A stretch of 37,564 bases of DNA from Gammaproteobacteria bacterium (GCA_030429125.1 JAUIDF010000003.1:1-37564); one strand, 5' to 3'; shown: positions 21,816-30,680, counted from the first letter of the stretch. Notes: generated by a model not told the origin, from the sequence alone. Numbers and translations are program-made.

Positions 21816-23786
21816 TCAGGCAATGCCGAGGGCGTGCTTTCGCTGGCGACTCCACTGGCCGATCAACTGGTCGGAAATGATGCCGATGAAGGCGATGCAC
21901 AGGCCCGCCACCAGCCCCGCGCCGATGTCGCTGTAGGACAGGGCGAGCATGATCTCCCGGCCGAGGTCCTGGGTGCCGATCAATGCCGCGATGACGACCA
22001 TGAACAACGCGAACATGATGGTCTGGTTCAATCCCAGCAGCATCTCGGGCAGGGCCATCGGCAGCCGCACCCGCCAGAACAACTGGCGGCGCGTGCAGCC
22101 CACGCTGACTGCCGCCTCGACGATATCCGACGGCACGCCCCGAAGCCCCAGGTTCGTGTAGCGAATCATCGGGATGACGGCCCAGATGACCACGGCCATG
22201 ACTGCCGCGACATCGCCGACCTTGAACAGCATCACGACCGGGATCAGGTAGACGAACGAGGGAAAGGTCTGAAACGTGTCGCACCACAGTGCGATGACGC
22301 GGTTGGCGGTCTCGTTGCGCGACGCGATGAAACCCACGGGAATGCCGATAACGACACAGAGGATGATCGACACCGTGACCAGGTACACGGTCAGCATGGT
22401 GACATCCCAGTAGCCGCTGGCCGCGATGGCAAGGAGCATGGCGGACACCAGCGCGCACAGCCGCCATCCGCCGAGGCGAAACCCGATGGCGCCGACGGCG
22501 AGGATGACGAGACTCCATGGCAGTGACTGGCAGGCCTTCTTGATCGGCAGGAAGACGTAGATGACGAGGAAATTCTTCACCACGGTGAGCACGCCGTAGA
22601 GTCCGTCCGTCACCGCGCGGATGGAGTCGTCCCAGAATGCCGCCGTCGATATCGTCCACGACGCGGGCAGGGCGTGAAGGATCGTCCAATGCTGCGAGAG
22701 GGGAATGAGCACGGCCAGCGCGAGCAGCGCGGCGATGCCATGGGCGTGGCGCGCCGTCCAGCGCTCGGGACGGTGCCGCAGCCACGGCGCCTCCTCGGCA
22801 TAGGCCTGGCTCAGCCGATCGAGCACGATGGCGATGACGACGATGGCGAGACCCTGCTCGAGGGCACGGCCGAGCTTGAGGTTCTGCAGCGAGAACAGCA
22901 GATCGTAGCCGAGGCCTTTCACGCCGATGAGCGACGCGATGACGACCATGCCGAGGGTCTGCATGATGACCTGGTTGAGCCCCACCATGAGCGTGGGGCG
23001 GGCGGAAGGCAGTTCGACCTTGACCAGTCTCTGCCACGGCGTGGTGCCGCACATCGCGCCGGCCTCCAGTACTTCGGCGGGCACGCGTTTCAATCCGAGC
23101 AGCGCGCAGCGGGCCATCGGCGGCGTCGCGAAGGCGATGGTGGCGATGGCGCCGGGGGCGAGACCGATACCAAAGAAGAACACCACCGGCAGGAAGTACG
23201 CGTAGTGCGGAATGCTCTGCATCAGGTTGACAAGCACGACCACCGGCTTCTCGATCCAGGGCCGGCGCGTGGCGGCGACCCCGAGCACCAGACCGATCAA
23301 TGCCGCCGCGGGTACGCAGACGATGACCACCGACAGCGTCTGCATGGCGGGCCGCCACTGGTCGAAGACGGCGAGATACACGACGCCCAGCGACGCGGCG
23401 AGCGCCAGTCGCCAGCCGCGAATGTAGTGGCCGACAATCGCCACCAGGCACAGCACACCGAACCAGGGAATCCGCACGGCACCGTCCTCGCCGAATCCCG
23501 ACACCAGGGCGGATTCCGTCCACTCGAGCGGTACGCTCACCAGCCAGGCGAGGGCCCGCGTCAGCTCCTTGAACGTGAACAGGCCGAAGTCGAGGGAGAA
23601 GATGAGCCAGTTGGCACCGCCATCGACGAGTTCGATGATAGGCAGCTGCCATTCGGACGGGTAGTCGAGGATCCAGGGAAAGGTGTCGCCCAGCGCGACC
23701 ACGATCGCCGCCAGTATCGCGAAGACGACGAACCCGGGAACCGCGAAGCCCGCACGGGGTATGCCCTGGGCATTGTCGATGCTCAA
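21816..23786 (-). CDS. double-length ABC permease, betaine/proline type (tandem ProW)
   Basis: A 656-residue inner-membrane permease made of two ProW-like domains in one chain. Domain 1 has its ATPase-contact loop at about 236-277 (RVPAEVLEAGAMCGTTPWQR then GLNQVIMQTLGMVVIASLIG). Domain 2 repeats it at about 550-603 (GVPSDIVEAAVSVGCTRRQL then GLNQTIMFALFMVVIAALIG). Family members move glycine betaine, choline or related osmolytes. The start is the TTG at 23786, supported by GGAG nine bases upstream; no ATG fits. It follows the binding-protein gene, separated by a 30-bp palindrome. No ATPase gene is found in the window; downstream is repeat copy 3. Confidence 0.9.
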   Translation of the reverse strand: MSIDNAQGIPRAGFAVPGFVVFAILAAIVVALGDTFPWILDYPSEWQLPIIELVDGGANWLIFSLDFGLFTFKELTRALAWLVSVPLEWTESALVSGFGEDGAVRIPWFGVLCLVAIVGHYIRGWRLALAASLGVVYLAVFDQWRPAMQTLSVVIVCVPAAALIGLVLGVAATRRPWIEKPVVVLVNLMQSIPHYAYFLPVVFFFGIGLAPGAIATIAFATPPMARCALLGLKRVPAEVLEAGAMCGTTPWQRLVKVELPSARPTLMVGLNQVIMQTLGMVVIASLIGVKGLGYDLLFSLQNLKLGRALEQGLAIVVIAIVLDRLSQAYAEEAPWLRHRPERWTARHAHGIAALLALAVLIPLSQHWTILHALPASWTISTAAFWDDSIRAVTDGLYGVLTVVKNFLVIYVFLPIKKACQSLPWSLVILAVGAIGFRLGGWRLCALVSAMLLAIAASGYWDVTMLTVYLVTVSIILCVVIGIPVGFIASRNETANRVIALWCDTFQTFPSFVYLIPVVMLFKVGDVAAVMAVVIWAVIPMIRYTNLGLRGVPSDIVEAAVSVGCTRRQLFWRVRLPMALPEMLLGLNQTIMFALFMVVIAALIGTQDLGREIMLALSYSDIGAGLVAGLCIAFIGIISDQLIGQWSRQRKHALGIA

Positions 23787-23884
23787 CGTCGCGGTCTCCG
23801 GGTAGTCATGATGATCCGTCTCGGACGCAGGCCGGCATGCCGTTTCGATGCCGCCCGATCGCGCACGGGCGGTCCGGATCGTTG

Positions 23885-23914
23885 CATCGCCGGACCCCGC
23901 GGGGTCCGGCGATG
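23885..23914 (-). other. perfect 30-bp palindrome between binding-protein and permease genes
   Basis: CATCGCCGGACCCCG is followed at once by its exact reverse complement. In the transcribed (minus) direction it forms a strong hairpin just after the binding-protein stop, but no T run follows on that strand. It therefore fits an RNA 3' end stabiliser or attenuator better than a full terminator. On the plus strand it is followed by TTTT, where no gene precedes it. Confidence 0.65.
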
Positions 23915-23923
23915 TTTTCCGGT

Positions 23924-24910
23924 CTAGCCTTCCAGACCTTCCATCCAGGCCTTCCAGACGGCTTCATTGGACTCGAGCCACCGGGCGGCGGCGTCCTCGG
24001 GCGAAAGTTCGTCCACGTCGACGAGCGCCGCGGCTTCCGCGATCTGGGCGTTGGTGAAGTTTACCCGCTTGAACAGTGCCAGGGCGGTGGGAAACTTGTC
24101 CTGCATACCGGACCATGCGGCCTTCTTCAGCCATCCCTTTTTCGGCGCGCCGCAATCGTAGGCGAGGTCAGGATTCATGCCCCATGACGGGTCGCTCAGG
24201 CATTCGGGTTCGAAGTCGGGAAAGTCGACGAAACGGCCGTTGTACTTGGCTTCGACCCAGTTGGGCGTCCAGTTGAACAGGACGATCGGTTCCTCTCGGC
24301 GGTAGGCGGCGTCGAGCTCGGCCCATAGCGTCGATGCCTGACCCGCGTTGACGACGACGAAGTCCATGCCGAGCGCCTGTACGCGTTCGTTGTGGTGCTT
24401 GCCCCAGTCGATCGGGCCGCCCAGATAACGCCCCTTGGGCGCGGTTTCAACGGTAGCGAATTCCTCGGCGCACGCGTGCAGTGCCTCCCAGTCGGGCAGG
24501 CCCGGGCAGCGTTCCTCCATGTAGGTCGGGTACCACCACTCCTCGCGGGTGATCGCATCGTGCGCGCCGACGTCCAGCAAGTTGCCGGAATCGACGAACT
24601 TTTCGAAGTTCGTCTTGTGCGTGCCTTCCCACACTTCCACCTGCAGGTGCAGATCGCCATTCGCCATGCCGGCGAACTGCAACTGGTTGTCCGACGGAAC
24701 GAGTTCGACGTTGTAACCGAGCTTCTTGAACAACTCGGCGGCAACGTTTGCCAGCACGACCTGGCTCGTCCAGTTGTTCAGCACGATCTTGATCGGATCA
24801 TCCGACTCGGGCGCCGCGGCCTGCGCGCTCGATCCCAGTAGCAGGCCGGCGCATGCGGCGCCGAGCATCGACATCATGACGGGGTGGCGTTTCTTCAGGG
24901 CTGGTTGCAT
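23924..24910 (-). CDS. glycine betaine-type ABC binding protein (OpuAC/ProX family)
   Basis: A 328-residue periplasmic protein with a signal peptide (residues 1-32, ending SSAQAAA). The mature part opens with IKIVLNNWTSQVVLANVAAE, the standard OpuAC start. Tryptophans at about 47, 94, 125-126, 169, 214 and 218 (NNW, VEVWEG, EEWWYP, DWGK, FNWTPNW) could provide the aromatic box that holds a quaternary ammonium group. The ATG at 24910 has GAGGAAG six bases upstream. It lies downstream of the DUF1989-GcvT gene and upstream of the double permease, so a methylated amine is the likely cargo. The exact ligand is unknown. Confidence 0.92.
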   Translation of the reverse strand: MQPALKKRHPVMMSMLGAACAGLLLGSSAQAAAPESDDPIKIVLNNWTSQVVLANVAAELFKKLGYNVELVPSDNQLQFAGMANGDLHLQVEVWEGTHKTNFEKFVDSGNLLDVGAHDAITREEWWYPTYMEERCPGLPDWEALHACAEEFATVETAPKGRYLGGPIDWGKHHNERVQALGMDFVVVNAGQASTLWAELDAAYRREEPIVLFNWTPNWVEAKYNGRFVDFPDFEPECLSDPSWGMNPDLAYDCGAPKKGWLKKAAWSGMQDKFPTALALFKRVNFTNAQIAEAAALVDVDELSPEDAAARWLESNEAVWKAWMEGLEG

Positions 24911-25033
24911 GGTTGCGCTTCCTCAATAGACGATTCATGGGGTTGGGGGTGGCTCGTCGATCCGGCGGGCGCGCGCTCGCGCGAGAGCCGTCCGGTATCG
25001 TCTCGAACGGTTGTTCGATGAATCAGTGACATG

Positions 25034-27361
25034 TCAGGCGCGTACCCGCTTCTTCTCGGGGTCGTAGAAGGGCAGGGCGCTGGTCACGGCGGCGATGCGT
25101 TTGCGATGGTGATCCAGCTTGCCGACTTCCACGGAACGTCCGGGTTCGGCGTGCGTTGCCTTGATGCGGCACAATGCAATGTTGGATCGAAGGATTGGCG
25201 ATCGCGTTGCGCTCGTGATCGTGCCGACGTGTTCGCGATCGACGTAGACGCCATCGCCCGCAATCGCCATCTCATTGCCGTCCAGTTCGAGTCCGACCAG
25301 GCGGTGGCGCGAATACGAGCGTGCCTGTGCCAGCGCTGCCTTGCCGATATAGTCGTCCTGCTTGGTCTTTGCTACCGTGAAGCCGATTGCCGACTCGAAT
25401 GGCGTATGGGTATCGTCGAAGTCGATGCCGGCGAAGACGAGGCCCGCCTCGATGCGCAGCATGTCCAGCGCGTCGAGGCCGGCCGGTCGCAAGCCACGGG
25501 GCGTGCCGGCATCGAACACCGCGTTCCAGACGGTCTCGCCGTCGTCGGGATGGCACCAGACCTCGTACCCCAGTTCTCCCGTATAGCCGGTCCTCGAAAC
25601 GACGACGGCGCGGCCGTTCGCGTCGCCGATGCGGGCAATCGAGAAACGAAACCAGCCCAGCTCGTCGATGCGCGGCCGGGTCGGTGGCGTCCACAGCACC
25701 TCGGTGAGGATGTCGCGGCTGAGCGGACCTTGCACCGAGAGGTTGTGCAGCTGGGCCGTGCTCGACTTCACCTGCACGTTGAAGCCGTGATCGAGCGCCT
25801 GCCTGCGAATCCATTCGCCGGCATAGGGTTCTGCGCAGACGAGGCGGAACTGATCGTCGCCGAGGCGGAACAGCGTCACGTCGTCGAGCAGGCAGCCGCT
25901 GTCATAGCACAGGCTGCTGTAGACGACCTGGCCGGTATCCAGGCGACGAACGTCGCGAGTCAGGACGAACTGCAGCAGTGCCTCGGCGTCGGGGCCCAGT
26001 ATCTCGAATTTCCTCAATGCCGACAGGTCGAACGCCGCGGCCTGTTCGCGGCAGGCATGGTACTCCGCAATCGGCCCGCTGGCCGTGTAGTCGCTCGGTA
26101 TCCAGTAACCGCGATACTCGGCGTAGTTGCGAGTCAGTCGTGACGTCGACGAATGAAATCCCGTCTGTTTCGTCAGTTCCGTTGTTGATTCCGGGTTCAT
26201 GCGAAACCCCGTTGCCTTGGGAAACGAATGCCGCGCCGGGTAGACGCGCACGTGTATGTCGGTCGGATGCCACGCATTCGCCGGTGAGATGTCGTCGGGA
26301 CAGGCCGATGTCGCGCACACGAGATCGCACTCGGCGCGAAAGAGTACGTAGTCCCCGGCGCGCGACCACGGTGAATCGAAGTAGATCTGGTTGGCCGCGT
26401 CCACGCCGGTGTTGAAGAAGAGATTCAGCGCCGGCCAGCCGGCGCGGCTCGCGACACCGAAACGGTTTAGTTCGGCATTGAAATTGTCGGTGCAATTGAC
26501 ATGGCCGGGGTAGCCGGCGTCCTCGTAGTAGCGTGCCGTGCAGGCCAGTCCGAAGGTGTCATGGCGGCCCACGGTGTCCTGCATCACCTCGACCAGCGCC
26601 CTCATGTCCTGATCGTAGAACCGCGAGTGAAGACCGGGAGACGGGTAGCTGGCGCCCATCAATGTTCGGGTCGTCGTCGCGTCGAGATGGCGCTCCACGC
26701 CCGACTGAAGTCGCCGTGCATCGAATGCGAGAAAGTCCGAGCATTGCTGGCCGGCGACGTCGATGATCTGGATGAACTCGCCCGCCGCGACTTCATAGGC
26801 CAGCGCGCTTGCCGCGGGGACCGTGAATTCGAGCCGTGGTTCGGCGAACGGTTCGGGAAGGCGCGATTCAGCCGCCGGCGCGGGCACGGCGCGGGTCACA
26901 TGCAGCGCGAGGTCCGTCGGTGGTGTGGACTGATCGGGACGCATGGCGGTGCCCGGTGCACTGATGACCAGTCGCGCATCCTGTCGCGCGATCAGCCGCA
27001 CGGTCGTACCGGGGGGTTCCTGCCGGCCCAGTACGGTATCGTATCGCGCGTGGGCGAGATCGAGGCCGTGATCCGCCGGTGCACGCCGGTCCGCGCCGCC
27101 AGCCGGCGCCACGTCCGGGAGTGTCGGCCGCAGGTCGCCCGACAGCACGTCGCTTGCCGGGACGCCACTTGTCGTGAACGCGAAAACGACGCAGGGTTGT
27201 CCCCCTTCCGGATCGTGAACCGACAACGCGTCGCCGGCGGCCACGTCGATGGCAACACAGCCGCCGCCGCGAATGGTGTACTGCTCTTCGCCCGCCGCGC
27301 CGCGAGTGAATCCCGGCAGGCGGGGCGCCGTCGTCACGTAGCGGGCGGCGGGGGTCGTCAC
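25034..27361 (-). CDS. DUF1989 - aminomethyltransferase (GcvT-like) fusion
   Basis: A 775-residue protein with two parts. Residues ~178-375 form a DUF1989 (urea-carboxylase-associated) domain: DVAGQQCSDF, LDATTTRTLMGASYPSPG, HDTFGLACTARYY, FFNTGVDAANQ, CDLVCATSACPDD. A related, more degenerate segment sits at 25-165. Residues ~405-775 form a GcvT-like tetrahydrofolate-binding domain: AFDLSALRKFEILGPDAEAL, VVSRTGYTGELGYEVW, GLRPAGLDALDMLRIEAGL and a C-terminal barrel. Such proteins transfer one-carbon units from amines (as in GcvT, dimethylglycine-dehydrogenase or DmdA relatives). The GTG at 27361 is preferred because sequence upstream is AT-rich promoter DNA; CGGAG lies 11 bases before it. 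Its neighbours suggest methylated-amine degradation. Confidence 0.85.
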   Translation of the reverse strand: MTTPAARYVTTAPRLPGFTRGAAGEEQYTIRGGGCVAIDVAAGDALSVHDPEGGQPCVVFAFTTSGVPASDVLSGDLRPTLPDVAPAGGADRRAPADHGLDLAHARYDTVLGRQEPPGTTVRLIARQDARLVISAPGTAMRPDQSTPPTDLALHVTRAVPAPAAESRLPEPFAEPRLEFTVPAASALAYEVAAGEFIQIIDVAGQQCSDFLAFDARRLQSGVERHLDATTTRTLMGASYPSPGLHSRFYDQDMRALVEVMQDTVGRHDTFGLACTARYYEDAGYPGHVNCTDNFNAELNRFGVASRAGWPALNLFFNTGVDAANQIYFDSPWSRAGDYVLFRAECDLVCATSACPDDISPANAWHPTDIHVRVYPARHSFPKATGFRMNPESTTELTKQTGFHSSTSRLTRNYAEYRGYWIPSDYTASGPIAEYHACREQAAAFDLSALRKFEILGPDAEALLQFVLTRDVRRLDTGQVVYSSLCYDSGCLLDDVTLFRLGDDQFRLVCAEPYAGEWIRRQALDHGFNVQVKSSTAQLHNLSVQGPLSRDILTEVLWTPPTRPRIDELGWFRFSIARIGDANGRAVVVSRTGYTGELGYEVWCHPDDGETVWNAVFDAGTPRGLRPAGLDALDMLRIEAGLVFAGIDFDDTHTPFESAIGFTVAKTKQDDYIGKAALAQARSYSRHRLVGLELDGNEMAIAGDGVYVDREHVGTITSATRSPILRSNIALCRIKATHAEPGRSVEVGKLDHHRKRIAAVTSALPFYDPEKKRVRA

Positions 27362-27429
27362 GTGGTGTCTTGCTCCGGGTAACTGGCGACGGGCCGAGGG
27401 TCGATACCAAAAAGGTGACCGAATGTGTG

Positions 27430-27459
27430 GTAGTATGTGGCAAAAATTAGTTTTGTCAA
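27430..27459 (-). promoter_or_regulatory. promoter of the GcvT-betaine operon with internal operator
   Basis: On the minus strand a perfect TTGACA (27459-27454) is followed after 18 bp by TACTAC (27435-27430), a weak -10, giving a leader of about 60 nt before the GTG at 27361. An inverted repeat CAAAA-attag-TTTTG (27441-27455) lies in the spacer and overlaps the -35 end, which is ideal for a repressor, most simply the neighbouring DeoR protein. The motifs are seen; the regulation is inferred. Confidence 0.55.
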
Positions 27460-27641
27460 TGGAATTATGTGGTTTTAGTTGGCTTTCTGCATGATTTTGG
27501 ACGATCAAGCGGGCGCCCCAACCATCGGTATCCACCGATGCCCCGGGGGTTTCAGCGCGGGCAGATGTTTCCGTGGCGCAACCGTGCAGGGGCCGGTTAT
27601 CTTTCCAGGGCGGCACCATTCCCGTTTCCGTCCTGATCGTT

Positions 27642-27669
27642 CGGGTGCCGAAACCCGGGTGTCGGAACC
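27642..27669 (+). repeat. 14-bp tandem repeat upstream of the DeoR gene
   Basis: CGGGTGCCGAAACC is followed at once by CGGGTGTCGGAACC (12 of 14 identical) and ends 6 bp before the ATG at 27676. Direct repeats are typical operators of DeoR-family proteins, so it may be an autoregulatory site; it also occupies the place where a ribosome site would be expected. Confidence 0.55.
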
Positions 27670-27675
27670 ATCCAG

Positions 27676-28443
27676 ATGAAATACACCAAGCGGCAGCCGC
27701 AGATTCTCGAGATGCTTCGCCAGCGTGGTTCCTGCGGTATCTCGGAACTTGCGGGCGAACTCGGCGTTTCGCTGGAGACGATCCGCCGCGACCTCAGGCC
27801 GCTGGCCGAAAGCGGCGAGTTGATCAAGATTCACGGCAGCGTCATGCTGCCGAACTACGGTCGAGAGGCGCGCTTTCGCAAGCGGATGGAGGAGAACGTC
27901 GACGCCAAGCTGGTTATCGCGCGGGCCGTGGCGGGGATCATCGAGAGCGGTTCGACGGTGATGATCGAGACCGGCAGCACGGCCAATTTCATTGCCCGGC
28001 AACTCGTCGCCCGGGACGATCTGACCATCGTCACCAATTCCGTCGAGATCGCGCGCATCGTCGCTTCGTCGAACCGGCATCGATTGTTTCTTTCCGGCGG
28101 CGAGGTGCGGCTCGACGACGGCGCCGCGCTGGGCAGTGCGGCGGTCGACTACGTGCGCAGGTTCAACGTCGACTACGGGATCATTTCCGCCGGTGCGATC
28201 AGCGTGGCGGCCGGGTTGACCAACTACGATCCGCTCGACAGCGAATTCTGCCGGGCGTTGCTGGCCCAGGCGTCGGTACGTATCGCCGCCCTGGACCGGT
28301 CGAAGTTCGGGCGCGAAACCCTGGTGCACGTCTGCCACCTCGACGGCATCGACATCCTGGCCACCGATCATGATCCCGGCGATGCCTTTCGCGAGGCCCT
28401 GGCCAGCGCCGGCGTTCGGCTCGCGGTCGCGCAATCCGTGTGA
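27676..28443 (+). CDS. DeoR-family transcriptional regulator
   Basis: A 255-residue regulator. The N-terminal helix-turn-helix (residues ~6-58) carries the DeoR signature GISELAGELGVSLETIRRDL then LAESGELIKIHG. The C-terminal sensor domain has TVMIETGSTANFIARQL, VTNSVEIARI and LSGGEVR, the sugar-phosphate-isomerase-like fold that normally senses a phosphorylated metabolite. It is divergent from the DUF1989-GcvT/betaine operon and most probably controls it. No ribosome site is visible before the ATG at 27676; a tandem repeat occupies that stretch. Confidence 0.9.
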   Translation: MKYTKRQPQILEMLRQRGSCGISELAGELGVSLETIRRDLRPLAESGELIKIHGSVMLPNYGREARFRKRMEENVDAKLVIARAVAGIIESGSTVMIETGSTANFIARQLVARDDLTIVTNSVEIARIVASSNRHRLFLSGGEVRLDDGAALGSAAVDYVRRFNVDYGIISAGAISVAAGLTNYDPLDSEFCRALLAQASVRIAALDRSKFGRETLVHVCHLDGIDILATDHDPGDAFREALASAGVRLAVAQSV

Positions 28444-28524
28444 GTACCGGGCGTAAGCGCCCGCCCAACGGCGGCGGTTCGGGTCACGCATTGCGGGCCA
28501 TGGGGCATGAACCGCGGGACGATC

Positions 28525-28553
28525 GGGACACGCGCCCCCTGTTCTGCTAGAGT
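28525..28553 (+). promoter_or_regulatory. possible promoter of the exported-protein operon
   Basis: GGGACA (28525-28530) and the extended -10 TGC-TAGAGT (28545-28553) are 17 bp apart, each 4 of 6 to consensus. They precede an A-rich leader (28560-28590) and the first gene of the operon at 28596. This is a weak but correctly placed candidate. Confidence 0.35.
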
Positions 28554-28595
28554 CGGCGAATAACAACCCTACAAACAACAAGAAAAAGACGGGAG

Positions 28596-30680
28596 ATGAG
28601 GACACGATCATCCCGATCCCGGCGCCCGGCGGCCTTTGGACTGTGCCTGCTGCTCGGCGTCTCGACTGCGGCGCCGCCAACCGCCCATGCGGATTGGCGG
28701 CCTTCGCTGGCGCCCCCGCTGGACGCCTATCGCGCGCCGCTTGATCCGCTGAGAATCGACCTGCCCGCCGACATGCCGCAGGGGGATCTCGACTACCTTG
28801 CCCTGGACCTGGACCGGGTCGATGTCACGGCGCGCGTCTATGTCGACGGTGCGCAGCTCGTTTACGAACCGCCCGCGGCATTGCCGATCGGCGAGCATCG
28901 ACTGCGCCTCGTGCAGTATCGGCCGGACGGCGGCGTCGACGTGCGAGGCGATTGGCGGTTCGACGTCGACGAATCCGCCGCCGATGTCACGCGGATTCGC
29001 CTGGACGGCAGCGCGTCGCTCACGGCGCGCTACCGGGTCGCGGATGACGGTTCACGGGACTACGGCGCGGTCGATCACGGCAGCGGCGCGCTCGACGCCG
29101 CGGGTACGGCCGCGAACGCGCACGGGTCGGTCGAGGGCAGCGCCTCGCTGCTTTACGACAGTGCCGGCGTGCCGGTGGACGCGGACGACTTCGACGAGGA
29201 CGGCACGGCGCGCCCGGGCACGCGCGAAGTCGAACTTGGCGAGTATGTGCTCTCGGCGCGCTCGCGCGCCTTGTCTTCGACACTCGGACACCACCGCCTG
29301 CCACGGGAAAGTCTCGTCATGCGGGACTTTCATCGCCGGGGCGCATCGGTCACCCTGGCGGGTCGGGAGCGGTTCAGCGCCAGCGGCTTTGCCTTGCGCG
29401 CCGAGCCGGTGGTCGGATTCGATCGCATTACCGGCATCGACGATGACGACGACCGTGTCGTCGGCGCCATTGCCTCCGGTACGCTCGCTTCCACCGGCAG
29501 CGGCGATCTCGACCTGACCGCCATGGTCCTGTCCGGGGAGGGAAGCGATCGGACAGGTGCCGGTATTGCCGCGGCCGCTGCGCCGGTGGACGGCGATGCC
29601 GCCAGCGTTGCCCTGGCCGCGGGGTTTCACGACGAGCGCCTCGTGCTACGGGGCGAGGTCGCGCGCAGCCGTTTCGATTTCGACAGCGGCGATGCCGACG
29701 ATCGCAAGATCGAGGACGACGCCTACCAGTTTTCGATTACCCTCGATCCGTGGCGCTCGCGCCTGATTGGCGATCGTCCGGCCTATTGGCAGACGCAACT
29801 CGAGTACGAGCAGATCGGCACTTTCTTTCGCAGCGTCGCCAACCCCGGGGCGATCAGCGATGTTCGCGCGTTGCGGCTGTCCTCGGCGTTCAGCGCGCTC
29901 GGCTGGAGCGTCGACGCCCGATTGAGCCGCGAGCAGGACAACGTCGACGACGACCCGTCGATCGCCGCGTATCAATCCGACATCGCCAGCCTGTTCGCGA
30001 GCTTCACACCGCCCCGCGAGCTGGCGGGCGACACGGGCGGGCGATGGTTCGGACAGCCGGTCTTTCTCTTCGGCGTCGACTACACCCGCCAGCGTGACGT
30101 CTCGACACCGGATATCGGCGGCGGTCTCGATTTTGCGCTCGACGGTGTCACCCGCCAGTTCACGTTCGGTGCGAACTTCGTTCACGACCGGTGGGACTGG
30201 GGCTTCAACCATACCTTCGGCGAGTCCGAGGACCGCCTCGATCGCACGCCCGACAGCGAGAACTCGCTGACCGACCTGTCGCTGAACTACCGCTTCGGCG
30301 ACCGGCTGTATCTTGGCACCCAGTTTCAGCGCAGCAACCTGCGCGAGATCGGCACCGGCGTCGACATCGACGGATACCTGGCCGGGATCAATGCCTACTT
30401 CGTCATCGTGCCGGGCAGGCTGTCCGGTTCGACCTACCTGAGCTGGCATCGCCAGCGTGCCACGGACGGATCGTCGTCGACGCGCACGCGCACCCTCGAC
30501 CTCGATCTTCAGTGGCAGGCACGGGCACCGAGGACCAACCGGCCGGGACTGAAGGTCTTCCTCAAGGGACAGTACCAGCAGGTCGAGGACAATCGATTCG
30601 ACGACATTGAAGACGATCCCTACCAGGTCTTCGTGGGTCTGACCATGGATGCCCCGTTCTCCCTGCAACGGCCGCGCTGA
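28596..30680 (+). CDS. exported protein, probable outer-membrane beta-barrel
   Basis: A 694-residue protein that I do not recognise. A basic N terminus and hydrophobic signal end at about residue 33 (AHADW). Residues ~45-135 look like an Ig-like or beta-sandwich domain (VTARVYVDGAQLVYEP, LPIGEHRLRLVQY). From about residue 220 the sequence alternates polar and hydrophobic residues in strands joined by acidic turns, e.g. YWQTQLEYEQIGTFF, QFTFGANFVHDRWDWGFNH, LYLGTQFQRSNL and a final YQVFVGLTMDAPF, as in outer-membrane barrels. The ATG at 28596 directly follows ACGGGAG, unusually close. Its TGA overlaps the next start (TGATG), so expression is coupled to the following two genes. A surface or outer-membrane role is inferred. 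Confidence 0.65.
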   Translation: MRTRSSRSRRPAAFGLCLLLGVSTAAPPTAHADWRPSLAPPLDAYRAPLDPLRIDLPADMPQGDLDYLALDLDRVDVTARVYVDGAQLVYEPPAALPIGEHRLRLVQYRPDGGVDVRGDWRFDVDESAADVTRIRLDGSASLTARYRVADDGSRDYGAVDHGSGALDAAGTAANAHGSVEGSASLLYDSAGVPVDADDFDEDGTARPGTREVELGEYVLSARSRALSSTLGHHRLPRESLVMRDFHRRGASVTLAGRERFSASGFALRAEPVVGFDRITGIDDDDDRVVGAIASGTLASTGSGDLDLTAMVLSGEGSDRTGAGIAAAAAPVDGDAASVALAAGFHDERLVLRGEVARSRFDFDSGDADDRKIEDDAYQFSITLDPWRSRLIGDRPAYWQTQLEYEQIGTFFRSVANPGAISDVRALRLSSAFSALGWSVDARLSREQDNVDDDPSIAAYQSDIASLFASFTPPRELAGDTGGRWFGQPVFLFGVDYTRQRDVSTPDIGGGLDFALDGVTRQFTFGANFVHDRWDWGFNHTFGESEDRLDRTPDSENSLTDLSLNYRFGDRLYLGTQFQRSNLREIGTGVDIDGYLAGINAYFVIVPGRLSGSTYLSWHRQRATDGSSSTRTRTLDLDLQWQARAPRTNRPGLKVFLKGQYQQVEDNRFDDIEDDPYQVFVGLTMDAPFSLQRPR

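Larger units (their letters stand above)
27362..27675. promoter_or_regulatory. divergent control region between the GcvT fusion and the DeoR gene
   Basis: This 314-bp gap holds an AT-rich island (27409-27480) unlike the surrounding DNA, with three TGTGG units (27426, 27436, 27468), a promoter and operator for the minus-strand operon, and an inverted repeat CATCGGT-atcc-ACCGATG (27523-27540). It also holds a 14-bp tandem repeat just before the DeoR start. No gene is seen in it. Confidence 0.65.

Noticed and set aside
21517-23652. 711-residue minus-strand open frame
   Set aside because: It is an alternative frame of the double permease gene with low-complexity Arg/Ala composition; the permease frame has clear family motifs.
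27362-27480. Glycine riboswitch upstream of the GcvT fusion
   Set aside because: I looked for the conserved glycine aptamer blocks and did not find them; the region looks like a protein-controlled promoter.
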